A stretch of 38,890 nt of DNA from the NCBI RefSeq assembly GCF_014643535.1, contig NZ_BMJQ01000031.1:1-38890 (forward strand). Direction: 5' to 3'. The notes beneath the pieces are model-generated. The model searched no databases and had not been told where the DNA came from. It saw only the letters and a list, made by a program, of their open reading frames with translations. Source of the DNA: Aliidongia dinghuensis (GTDB taxonomy: Bacteria; Pseudomonadota; Alphaproteobacteria; ATCC43930; CGMCC-115725). Made by a program: the position numbers and the translations under genes. This document shows, piece after piece, positions 23,640 through 30,781 of this stretch. Position 1 is the stretch's first letter; the number at the start of each line of letters is the position of its first letter.

Positions 23640-24911
23640 ATGCCCAAGGACCCTATCGCTTCCGCGACTCTGCTGAGCTCGTCGGCGGCACCGCCCGGGC
23701 GCGTCGGCGCGCGCGCCTTCGTCATCGCCTGGGTCATCGCGCTGCTGTTCTATGTGCTGGAATATGCCGCGCGCTCTTCGCCGGCGGTGATGATCCCGCA
23801 GCTCTCGACCGCCTTCGGCGAGACGGCGCTTGGCGTGAGCGCCATCCTGGGCACCTATTACTATACGTATTCGCTGGCCAGCCTGGTGGCCGGCGTGGCG
23901 CTCGACCGGGCTGGCGCCAAATATGCGGTCGCCCTCGGCTGTGCGGTGCTGGGCGCCGGCTGTCTGCTCTTCGCCGTGTCGAGCCCGGTCGCGGGCTATG
24001 CCGGCAGGCTGCTGCAAGGGGCCGGCTCGGCCTTCGCCTTTACCGGCGCGGTCTATCTGGCGTCACGCGGCTTCTCGCCGCGCTCGCTCGCCACGGCGAT
24101 CGGCGTCACGCAGTGCCTCGGCATGCTGGGCGGCTCGGCCGGACAGTTCGTGGTCGGACCGTTGCTCGGTGGCGGCATCGCCTGGTCGGGCGTCTGGATC
24201 TTCTTCGGCATTGTCGGCGCGATCCTGGCGGCGGCGTTGTTCCTGATCACGCCGGGCAACCAGGCCGGCGCCCCGCCTGCGGGCAATCTGCTCAAGCCTT
24301 ATGGGATCGTGCTAAGCAACCCGCAATCCTATCTCTGCGGCCTGATCGCCGGGCTGCTGTTCACGCCGACCACGATCGGCGACATGACCTGGGGCGTCGC
24401 CTTCTTCCAGAAGGATGCGGGCCTGGATTTCCGGCACGCGGTGACCGTCATCTCGATGGTGCCGCTCGGCTGGGTCGTGGGCTGCCCGTTGCTGGGCTGG
24501 CTCGCCGATCGGTTCGGGCTGCGCAAGCCGGCGCTGATCGGAGGCGCCGTGGTGATGCTGGTGATGGTGGCGCAGATCGCGCTGCTGCCGCAGCTCCTGC
24601 CGCCGCTGATCGGCATGTTCCTGTTCGGCGTCGCTTCGGGTGCGGCGATGATCCCTTACACGATCATCAAGGAAGCCAATCCCGACGAGGTGAAGGGCAG
24701 TGCCACCGGCGCCCAGAACTTCCTGGTGTTCGGCATCTCGGCCCTGCTCGGGCCGGTGTTCGGCGACCTGCTCGGCCGGACCTTGGAGACGGCACCGAAC
24801 CATCTCGCGCATTTCCGCGCGGCCGGCATCTTCTGGATGGCGACCATTCTCGTCGCGATCGTCGCCAGCTTCTTCCTACGCGAAACCGGCCACCGGCAAG
24901 GCAAGCCCTGA
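23640..24911 (+). CDS. Major facilitator superfamily transporter
   Basis: A 423-residue inner-membrane carrier with about twelve hydrophobic helices. The loop 2-3 motif is GVALDRAGAKYAVALG (a variant of G-x-x-x-D-R-x-G-x-R/K). A mirror copy in the second half reads GWLADRFGLRKPALIGG. ATG at 23640 is chosen, with GGGTGGGG just upstream and MFS sequence starting soon after; an upstream GTG would add 33 residues of no homology. The substrate is unknown. An unusual aromatic/charged first helix (VLEYAARSSPAVMIPQL) resembles anion/organic-acid-type members rather than drug exporters. No regulator is adjacent. Confidence 0.9.
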   Translation: MPKDPIASATLLSSSAAPPGRVGARAFVIAWVIALLFYVLEYAARSSPAVMIPQLSTAFGETALGVSAILGTYYYTYSLASLVAGVALDRAGAKYAVALGCAVLGAGCLLFAVSSPVAGYAGRLLQGAGSAFAFTGAVYLASRGFSPRSLATAIGVTQCLGMLGGSAGQFVVGPLLGGGIAWSGVWIFFGIVGAILAAALFLITPGNQAGAPPAGNLLKPYGIVLSNPQSYLCGLIAGLLFTPTTIGDMTWGVAFFQKDAGLDFRHAVTVISMVPLGWVVGCPLLGWLADRFGLRKPALIGGAVVMLVMVAQIALLPQLLPPLIGMFLFGVASGAAMIPYTIIKEANPDEVKGSATGAQNFLVFGISALLGPVFGDLLGRTLETAPNHLAHFRAAGIFWMATILVAIVASFFLRETGHRQGKP

Positions 24912-24936
24912 AACCATTCTCTGCTGGGGATTCGAC

Positions 24937-25020
24937 ATGTCGAAAACTGCAGCCCAGTTCCTGGCTTAGGCGCTCGAAGCCGCCGGCGTGAAGCGAATCT
25001 ACGGCGCAGTCGATCGTTGT
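24937..25020 (+). pseudogene. 5' relic of a thiamine-diphosphate enzyme gene (pyruvate oxidase/dehydrogenase-like)
   Basis: ATG at 24937 starts MSKTAAQFLA, then an in-frame TAG (24967-24969), then ALEAAGVKRIYGAVDRC in the same frame. This matches the N-terminus of PoxB-type enzymes (MSKT-VAD-x-FVE-x-L-x-x-AGVKRIYG-x-VGDS). After about 27 codons the similarity ends. The gene is dead: one nonsense codon and a deleted remainder. Confidence 0.65.
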
Positions 25021-25098
25021 TTTCCTCGAGCGGGCGGCGTTCCGTCCTCCCGCGGCAAGCGTCCTGCGCCCTCGCCTTCAACTCTGTGGGCTACCGGA

Positions 25099-26223
25099 TC
25101 AACGCCCCAGCAGTCGTGCGCCGAGTTCCCGGCCATAGGCTGCGAGCGACTGGCCGATCGGGTGGCGCTCGGCGTGATAGGCCTGCAGCGCCTCCGTAAC
25201 GGGCAAGGCACGCAGTGCCCGTTGCAGCGCGAGCGCATCACCGGCCGCCTTGGCGGCGCCGCGGCCGGTATGGGGCCGGACCGTAAAAGCCGCATCGCCC
25301 AGGAGCGCCACGCGTCCCCGCACCATCGCGGGCGTTTCATAATCGAAAATCGCCTGCACGAACGGCCGCGGTTCGGCCGCGACGACGGAGGCGAACGCGG
25401 GCGGCAGCAGTTTGCCCGCCTGCTCGACCAGGTCGCGGTGCGCGTCGTCGGAAACGGCACCCGGCGGCAACGAATAGGGATGGGCGGCACCCTCCGCATC
25501 CGTCAAAACGGCACGCCGTCCCGCCTCGCCGGGCGCTGGCCGGTACCAGACCCAATTGTAGCGTCGCGCGCCCGTGACGACCTCGCCGTTCGGCCCGTCG
25601 ACCAGAAAGCCGATGATGTGGGATCCGGGCATCGGATAGTAGGCCAGATAGCCTAGTAGAGAACCCGAGACCGTGAGGTCGAGAAGCCGTTCCGGAAACA
25701 GCCCTCGCCATGCGACATAGCCCGCATAGAGGCTCGCCGATCCTGTGCCGTTTACGGCCGTCCTGACGGTCGAGCCGACGCCGTCGGCGCCGATCACGAG
25801 ATCGGCCCAATCGTCCTCGAGCCCGTTGAACGCGAGATAGGCCCGATCCGCGTCCTCAGTCACGGCTCTGACCTCGGCGCCCAGCTGATAGGCGCCGTCG
25901 GGCAGTTGCTCCCGGAAGAATTGATAGAGGTGGTTCCACGAGATCTCCATCGACGGCTTGCCATTGCGCTCGACGATGTTGCCCGTTCGATCAAGCGTGA
26001 TCCCTTCCCTGGCGGCGATGCCGACGTTCGCGACGTGCTCGCACCCCGTAGCGCGCAGCAGCGCGAACAGCTCCGGCCGGCCGAGCAGGCCCGCTCCGCG
26101 TCCGCCCAGCCCATGCATCGACCGCTCGTAGATCTTGACGTCATGCCCATCACGGCCGAGGAGCGCCGCGGCGAAGAGCCCGCCAAGCGAACCACCGACA
26201 ATCCGGATCCGCAGCCGATCCAT
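25099..26223 (-). CDS. FAD-dependent aromatic-ring monooxygenase (dihydroxypyridine hydroxylase-like)
   Basis: A 374-residue class A flavoprotein hydroxylase. The FAD fingerprint is IRIVGGSLGGLFAAALL; the NAD(P)H/FAD DG motif is ADLVIGADGVGSTVR; the second FAD motif is RVALLGDAAFTVRPHTGRGAAKAAGDA. The phrase GGSLGGLFAALLLxxxGHDV and overall layout recall 2,6-dihydroxypyridine 3-monooxygenase of nicotine degradation and related heteroaromatic hydroxylases. ATG at 26223 has GGAGG upstream; an alternative start 54 bp earlier adds a non-homologous stretch. It is divergent from the molybdenum hydroxylase operon across 306 bp, so a shared N-heterocycle pathway is likely. Exact substrate is inference. 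Confidence 0.85.
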   Translation of the reverse strand: MDRLRIRIVGGSLGGLFAAALLGRDGHDVKIYERSMHGLGGRGAGLLGRPELFALLRATGCEHVANVGIAAREGITLDRTGNIVERNGKPSMEISWNHLYQFFREQLPDGAYQLGAEVRAVTEDADRAYLAFNGLEDDWADLVIGADGVGSTVRTAVNGTGSASLYAGYVAWRGLFPERLLDLTVSGSLLGYLAYYPMPGSHIIGFLVDGPNGEVVTGARRYNWVWYRPAPGEAGRRAVLTDAEGAAHPYSLPPGAVSDDAHRDLVEQAGKLLPPAFASVVAAEPRPFVQAIFDYETPAMVRGRVALLGDAAFTVRPHTGRGAAKAAGDALALQRALRALPVTEALQAYHAERHPIGQSLAAYGRELGARLLGR

Positions 26224-26293
26224 CCTCGGACTCCTCCCAATCCTCCAGCGAAGAAGACGCACGGCTAGGGCGTACACCGCGCGCCTGAGGTTC

Positions 26294-26330
26294 CCGACAG
26301 TAGCGAAGTACTTCCGGGAGCGATTGTCGG
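26294..26330. promoter_or_regulatory. Dyad-rich control region between the monooxygenase and the Mo-hydroxylase operon
   Basis: Within the 306-bp divergent gap, a perfect 10-bp palindrome GAAGTACTTC (26305-26314) lies between inverted arms CCGACA (26294-26299) and TGTCGG (26325-26330). This is a plausible operator for a regulator acting on both units. No matching promoter hexamers could be fixed and the rest of the gap shows nothing else. Confidence 0.4.
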
Positions 26331-26529
26331 AAAGTCATCCGGTTTGAACGAGAGATGTCAATCGACCGAGATCCGCGCCGCAGCACAATCCAAGTCTGAC
26401 GCTGCGTTTCATCACAAATCGCCAAAGCGGGTTTCCATTCATCAAGACTATGGCCCTGACCAGATTGCAGGTTGCCGGCAGGTATCCTCGGGCCTCGTCG
26501 GATCCCGATGCATTGGAGTTGCGAGAGAC

Positions 26530-27807
26530 ATGGCTGTTCGGCGCAAGCTGCTCTTCGGAACTGCCGCGGTCGTCGCCGGCGCCGGAGCACTCATCGCATT
26601 GGTACTGGTCTATCGGCCCGCGATCGCGCCCATCGCGCCGCCTGATCCGAAATCCTTTGCACTCGCCGAGGTCGAGAAAGGTGCCGCCCTCGCCGCGGTC
26701 GGCGATTGCGCGGTCTGCCACACGGCCGACGGCGGCCGGCCCTATGCCGGCGGCCGCGCGCTCGCAACGCCGTTCGGGACGCTCTACGCCACCAACGTCA
26801 CGCCCGATGCCAAGACCGGGATCGGCTCCTGGTCCGAGGAGGCGTTCCGGCGCGCCATGCGCGAAGGCGTGGCACAGGACGGTTCGCACCTCTATCCGGC
26901 GCTGCCCTACGAGCATTTCACGCACGTGAGCGACGAGGACCTAGACGCGATCTATGCCTTTCTGATGACGCGTCCGCCGGTCGAGGCGGCGGCACCGCCG
27001 AACAAGCTCATCCCGCCGCTGGGCTTCCGTCCGCTGCTCGCCGGCTGGAAGCTTCTGTTCCTGCACGAGGCGCCCTTTAGGCCGGCAGAGGGCCAGAACG
27101 CCGAATGGAACCGCGGCGCCTATCTGGTCGAGGGGCTCGGCCACTGCGGCGGCTGTCACACGCCGCGCAACCTGGCCGGCGGCGAGGAGACCGGCCATGC
27201 CTTCGCCGGCGGCGTCGCCGAAGGCTGGGTGGCACCGGCGCTCGACGGTTCGAACCCGGCGGTCAAGGCCTGGGCCGCCGACGCGCTCTATACCTATCTG
27301 CGCGCCGGCCTTGATCCGCAGCACAGCGCCGCGGCCGGGCCGATGGGGCCGGTGACCCACGACCTGTCCCAGGTGCCGGACGCCGATGTGCACGCCATCG
27401 CGACTTACATCGCCTCGCAGATGGGCAGACGCCCGGGCGCCGCACCGGTCGACCAGCCGGACCGGGCTTTGAAGGCTCATCCGGTGGGCGCCACGCTCTT
27501 TGCCGGCGCCTGCAGCTCCTGCCACGGCACCGGCGCACCGATGCTGCAGCAGGGCCGTCCCGACCTCTCGCTCGTGAGCGTGCTCCAGGAGGACGATCCT
27601 GCGGACACGATCCGCATCATCCTCCAGGGAATGAAGCCGCCGGTGGGCGACAAGGGCCCCACCATGCCGCCCTTCGCCGACAACCTGACAACCCATCAAG
27701 TCGCCGAGATCGCCGCCTATCTCCGCTCCCGGTTCAGCCTGCGCCCGGCCTGGCCCTTGCTGGAGCCGGCGGTTGCCGACGCGCGCAAGGAAGGAGGTGC
27801 CGAATGA
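26530..27807 (+). CDS. Triheme cytochrome c subunit of a periplasmic Mo-hydroxylase
   Basis: A 425-residue exported electron-transfer protein. One N-terminal membrane anchor (residues about 7-30, LLFGTAAVVAGAGALIALVLVY) is followed by three c-type heme sites: C60-AVCH, C206-GGCH and C328-SSCH. Length and spacing match the triheme subunits of alcohol/aldehyde and nicotinate dehydrogenases. It should pass electrons from the Fe-S/Mo subunits to the respiratory chain. ATG at 26530 is chosen for the Met-Ala-Val-Arg-Arg-Lys start just before the anchor; the open frame extends upstream without homology. It overlaps the next gene by 4 bp. Confidence 0.92.
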   Translation: MAVRRKLLFGTAAVVAGAGALIALVLVYRPAIAPIAPPDPKSFALAEVEKGAALAAVGDCAVCHTADGGRPYAGGRALATPFGTLYATNVTPDAKTGIGSWSEEAFRRAMREGVAQDGSHLYPALPYEHFTHVSDEDLDAIYAFLMTRPPVEAAAPPNKLIPPLGFRPLLAGWKLLFLHEAPFRPAEGQNAEWNRGAYLVEGLGHCGGCHTPRNLAGGEETGHAFAGGVAEGWVAPALDGSNPAVKAWAADALYTYLRAGLDPQHSAAAGPMGPVTHDLSQVPDADVHAIATYIASQMGRRPGAAPVDQPDRALKAHPVGATLFAGACSSCHGTGAPMLQQGRPDLSLVSVLQEDDPADTIRIILQGMKPPVGDKGPTMPPFADNLTTHQVAEIAAYLRSRFSLRPAWPLLEPAVADARKEGGAE

Positions 27808-28295
27808 GCATCATGCTCAATCTCAACGGCAGCGAGCGCCAGGTCGACGCCGATCCCTCGACCCCGCTGCTCTACGTGCTGCGCAACGACCTTGCCTTGA
27901 ACGGCGCCAAGTACGGCTGCGGGCTCGGTCAGTGCGGCGCCTGCACGGTGCAGCTCGACGGCAAGGCCGTCTTCTCCTGCCTGACGCCGCTCGCCGCCGT
28001 CGCCGGCCGCCAAGTGCGCACCATCGAGGGGCTCGGCACGATCGAACGGCCGAGCCCGCTGCAGCAGGCATTCGAGATCGAGCAGGCGGCCCAGTGCGGC
28101 TACTGCATCGCCGGCATGATCATGCGCGCCCAGGCGTTGCTCGACCGCAACCCGACGCCGACCGATGCCGAGATCCGCCGGCACATGCAGACCAACCTGT
28201 GCCGCTGCGGCACCCACATGCGCATCCTGCGCGCGATCCGGCGCGCCTCCGACATGATCAGCGGCAAGCCGGCCGTGGCGGGAGCGAGCAAATGA
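27804..28295 (+). CDS. 2Fe-2S subunit of an isoquinoline/nicotinate-type molybdenum hydroxylase
   Basis: A 163-residue iron-sulphur protein of the xanthine oxidase family, like IorA or NicA. The N-terminal plant-type cluster is CGLGQCGACTVQ (with a further Cys in FSCLTPL), and the C-terminal cluster is CGYCIAGM plus CRCGTH. It relays electrons from the molybdenum centre to the cytochrome. SD AAGGAGG lies at about 27789-27795. Overlaps on both sides are 4 bp (ATGA), so the three genes are one translationally coupled operon. No signal peptide of its own; it would be carried to the periplasm with the large subunit, as known for IorAB-type enzymes. Confidence 0.94.
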   Translation: MSIMLNLNGSERQVDADPSTPLLYVLRNDLALNGAKYGCGLGQCGACTVQLDGKAVFSCLTPLAAVAGRQVRTIEGLGTIERPSPLQQAFEIEQAAQCGYCIAGMIMRAQALLDRNPTPTDAEIRRHMQTNLCRCGTHMRILRAIRRASDMISGKPAVAGASK

Positions 28296-30547
28296 CCCGG
28301 CCCTCCCGTCGTGCTTTCATCTCCGGCGGCGCCCTCGTCGTCGCGTTCTCGCTCGCCCCGCGTGCCTTCGCCCAGATGGCCGGCGAGCTGGCCGGCGGCG
28401 GCGAGGGCAGTGCGGGCCCCAAGGTCATCGCCCCCAACCTGCCCGGCAGCCTCAGGTCCCATCCCTGGCTCGATGCCTGGATCCGGATCGATGCCCAAGG
28501 CCACGCGACCGTGTACACCGGCAAGGCCGAGCTCGGCCAAGGCATCAAGACCGCGCTGTTGCAGGTCGCGGCCGAGGAGCTTGACCTGCCGCCCGCCTCG
28601 GTCGAGCTCATCACGGTCGACACCCGGCGCACGCCCGACGAAGGGCTCACCGCCGGCAGCCATTCCATGCAGGACAGCGGCACGGCGATCCACAACGCCG
28701 CTGCCAATGTCCGCCTGCTGCTGACCCAGGCGGCGGCTAGGCAATGGTCCCTGGCGCCGGAGAGCCTGACCACGACGGGTGACGGCCATGTCCGGGCGCC
28801 GGACGGCCGGCTCGCGCCCTATGGCGCGCTTGCGAGCGCCCTCTCGCTCCATGTCGAGGCGATCCCGAACGCGCCGCATCGCGCGCCCGCCACGTTCCGC
28901 ACCATGGGCAAGGATCTGCCGCGCGTCGACATCCCGGCCAAGGTCACGGGCGGGGCCGCCTATGTCCAGGACATGCGGCTCCCGGGCATGCTGCACGCCC
29001 GCGTGCTGCGCGGCCCCAGCTTCGGCACGCGGCTCAAAGCCATCGATGCTGCCGCCGTCGAAGCGCTGCCCGGCGTCGTGAAGCTGGTGCTGCAGGGCGG
29101 TTTCGCGGCCGTCGTCGCCGAAACGGAATGGCACGCGATCCAGGCCCTGCGGTTCGTGCAGCAAGGCGCCTTCGAGCGCACGGCGCCGCGGCTGCCGGCG
29201 GGCGATGCCGCGACCATCCTGAAGGCGCTGTCGCCGGAAGAGATCACCGTGCTCGACACGCACGACGTAACGGCAGCGGCCGTACGCACGCTCAAGGCCA
29301 AGTACAGCCGGCCCTGGATCAACCACGGCTCGATCGGCCCGTCCTGCGCCGTCGCCCTCTTCAAGGACGGCGAGCTCACGCTCTGGACCCACAGCCAGGG
29401 CACCTATGACGCCCAGCGGGTCGCGGCTGAGCTCCTCAGCTTGCCGGCGGACAAGGTCCACGCCATCCATACCGAGGGCTCGGGCTGCTATGGCCAGAAC
29501 GGCGCCGACGATGTCGCGGCCGACGCCGCCTTCATCGCCCATGCGCTGCCTGGCCGGCCGATCCGCCTGCAATGGATGCGCGAGCAGGAGTTCGGCTGGG
29601 AACCGCTCGGCTGCGCCATGGCAACCGAGCTCGAGGCCTCGCTCGATGCCGACAACAAGATCGTCGAGTGGAGGCATCAGGTCTGGAGCAACCCGCACAA
29701 CAACCGGCCGGTCGGTGCCGGCGGCGTGCTGGTCGGGACCGAAATCGTGCCGTCGTTCACGCCGCCGCCGGTCAAGCCGATCCCCATGCCGGAGGGCGAC
29801 GGCGACCGGAACTCGAACCCGCTCTACGCGCTGCCCAACATGCACGTGCTCTATCATTTCCTCAAAGACATGCCGTTGCGCGTCTCGGCCTTGAGATCCT
29901 TAGGCGCGCATCTCAACGTCTTCTCGATCGAATGCATGCTGGACGAGCTCGCCAAGGCCGGCGGCATCGATCCGCTCGCCTTCCGGCTTGCCCACATGGC
30001 CGACGAACGCGCCCGCACGGTCATAGAGACCGCGACGGGCAAGTTCGGCTGGGCTGAACGGCCGAAAGGAAACGGCCGCGTCGGCTGCGGCATGGGTTTC
30101 GCCCGCTACAAGAACATCGGCGCCTATTGCGCGGTCGCCATGGAGATCGAGCTGGACCGGGAGACGGGAGAGATCGCGGTCCGGCGCGCCGTCGCCGCCG
30201 TCGACGCCGGCCAGCCGGTCAACCCGGACGGCATCCGCAACCAGATCGAAGGCGGCATCATCCAGTCGATCAGCTGGACGAGCCGCGAGGCCGTGACCTA
30301 CGACGCCCAGCGCCGCACCAGCTTCGACTGGAGCGCCTATCCCATCCTGCGCTTCCTCGACATTCCGGATGCGGTCGAGGTCCATGTCGTCGACCGCCCC
30401 GGCCTGCCGTTCCTCGGCACGGCCGAGGCGGCGCAGGGCCCGACAGCCGCGGCCTTCGCCAATGCGCTGGCCGACGCCGCCGGCATCCGGCTGCGCGACA
30501 TGCCCTTGAGCCCGGACAAGGTCAAAGCCGCGATCGGGGCGATCTGA
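28292..30547 (+). CDS. Molybdopterin-binding large subunit of an isoquinoline/nicotinate-type hydroxylase
   Basis: A 751-residue catalytic subunit like IorB. The N-terminus has a Tat-like signal (SRRAFISGG, then a hydrophobic stretch and AFAQM), so the folded Mo enzyme is probably exported. The Mo-binding part has the pattern AELGQGIKTALLQVAAEEL, GSHSMQDSGTAIHNAA, and SIGPSCAVALF. Near the C-terminus, FLGTAEAAQGPTAAAF holds the Glu expected to be catalytic in the family. Start ATG at 28292 overlaps the 2Fe-2S gene by 4 bp. The likely reaction is hydroxylation of an N-heteroaromatic ring or oxidation of an aldehyde; the divergent dihydroxypyridine-hydroxylase-like gene favours the former. No chaperone (XdhC-type) gene is seen nearby. 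Confidence 0.92.
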   Translation: MTRPSRRAFISGGALVVAFSLAPRAFAQMAGELAGGGEGSAGPKVIAPNLPGSLRSHPWLDAWIRIDAQGHATVYTGKAELGQGIKTALLQVAAEELDLPPASVELITVDTRRTPDEGLTAGSHSMQDSGTAIHNAAANVRLLLTQAAARQWSLAPESLTTTGDGHVRAPDGRLAPYGALASALSLHVEAIPNAPHRAPATFRTMGKDLPRVDIPAKVTGGAAYVQDMRLPGMLHARVLRGPSFGTRLKAIDAAAVEALPGVVKLVLQGGFAAVVAETEWHAIQALRFVQQGAFERTAPRLPAGDAATILKALSPEEITVLDTHDVTAAAVRTLKAKYSRPWINHGSIGPSCAVALFKDGELTLWTHSQGTYDAQRVAAELLSLPADKVHAIHTEGSGCYGQNGADDVAADAAFIAHALPGRPIRLQWMREQEFGWEPLGCAMATELEASLDADNKIVEWRHQVWSNPHNNRPVGAGGVLVGTEIVPSFTPPPVKPIPMPEGDGDRNSNPLYALPNMHVLYHFLKDMPLRVSALRSLGAHLNVFSIECMLDELAKAGGIDPLAFRLAHMADERARTVIETATGKFGWAERPKGNGRVGCGMGFARYKNIGAYCAVAMEIELDRETGEIAVRRAVAAVDAGQPVNPDGIRNQIEGGIIQSISWTSREAVTYDAQRRTSFDWSAYPILRFLDIPDAVEVHVVDRPGLPFLGTAEAAQGPTAAAFANALADAAGIRLRDMPLSPDKVKAAIGAI

Positions 30548-30781
30548 TTGACCCCGTCACGTCGCCATCGCCCCTTCCTGGCCGCCAGTCGCGGACCTGT
30601 GCCGGGCCGCGATCGCCGCCCGGAGCGTCGATAGACGGCCAATCCCAACGCGCTTGAACGTCAGCATCGTCTTGTGAAAGAAATTGCCGAGCAGCAGTGT
30701 TGGAATGGCTTAATGCGTCCCTCCCGACCACAGGACACCGACCAAGAGGGGCGTACTCAAGACCAAGGCCATAGGCCGATC

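Noticed and set aside
26449..26470. Possible sigma-54 promoter before the triheme cytochrome gene
   Set aside because: The GG and GC elements are 13 bp apart instead of the required 10.
28100..29857. Minus-strand 585-codon frame under the Mo subunit
   Set aside because: Antisense to a well-supported Mo-hydroxylase gene and rich in Arg/Glu/Gly repeats.
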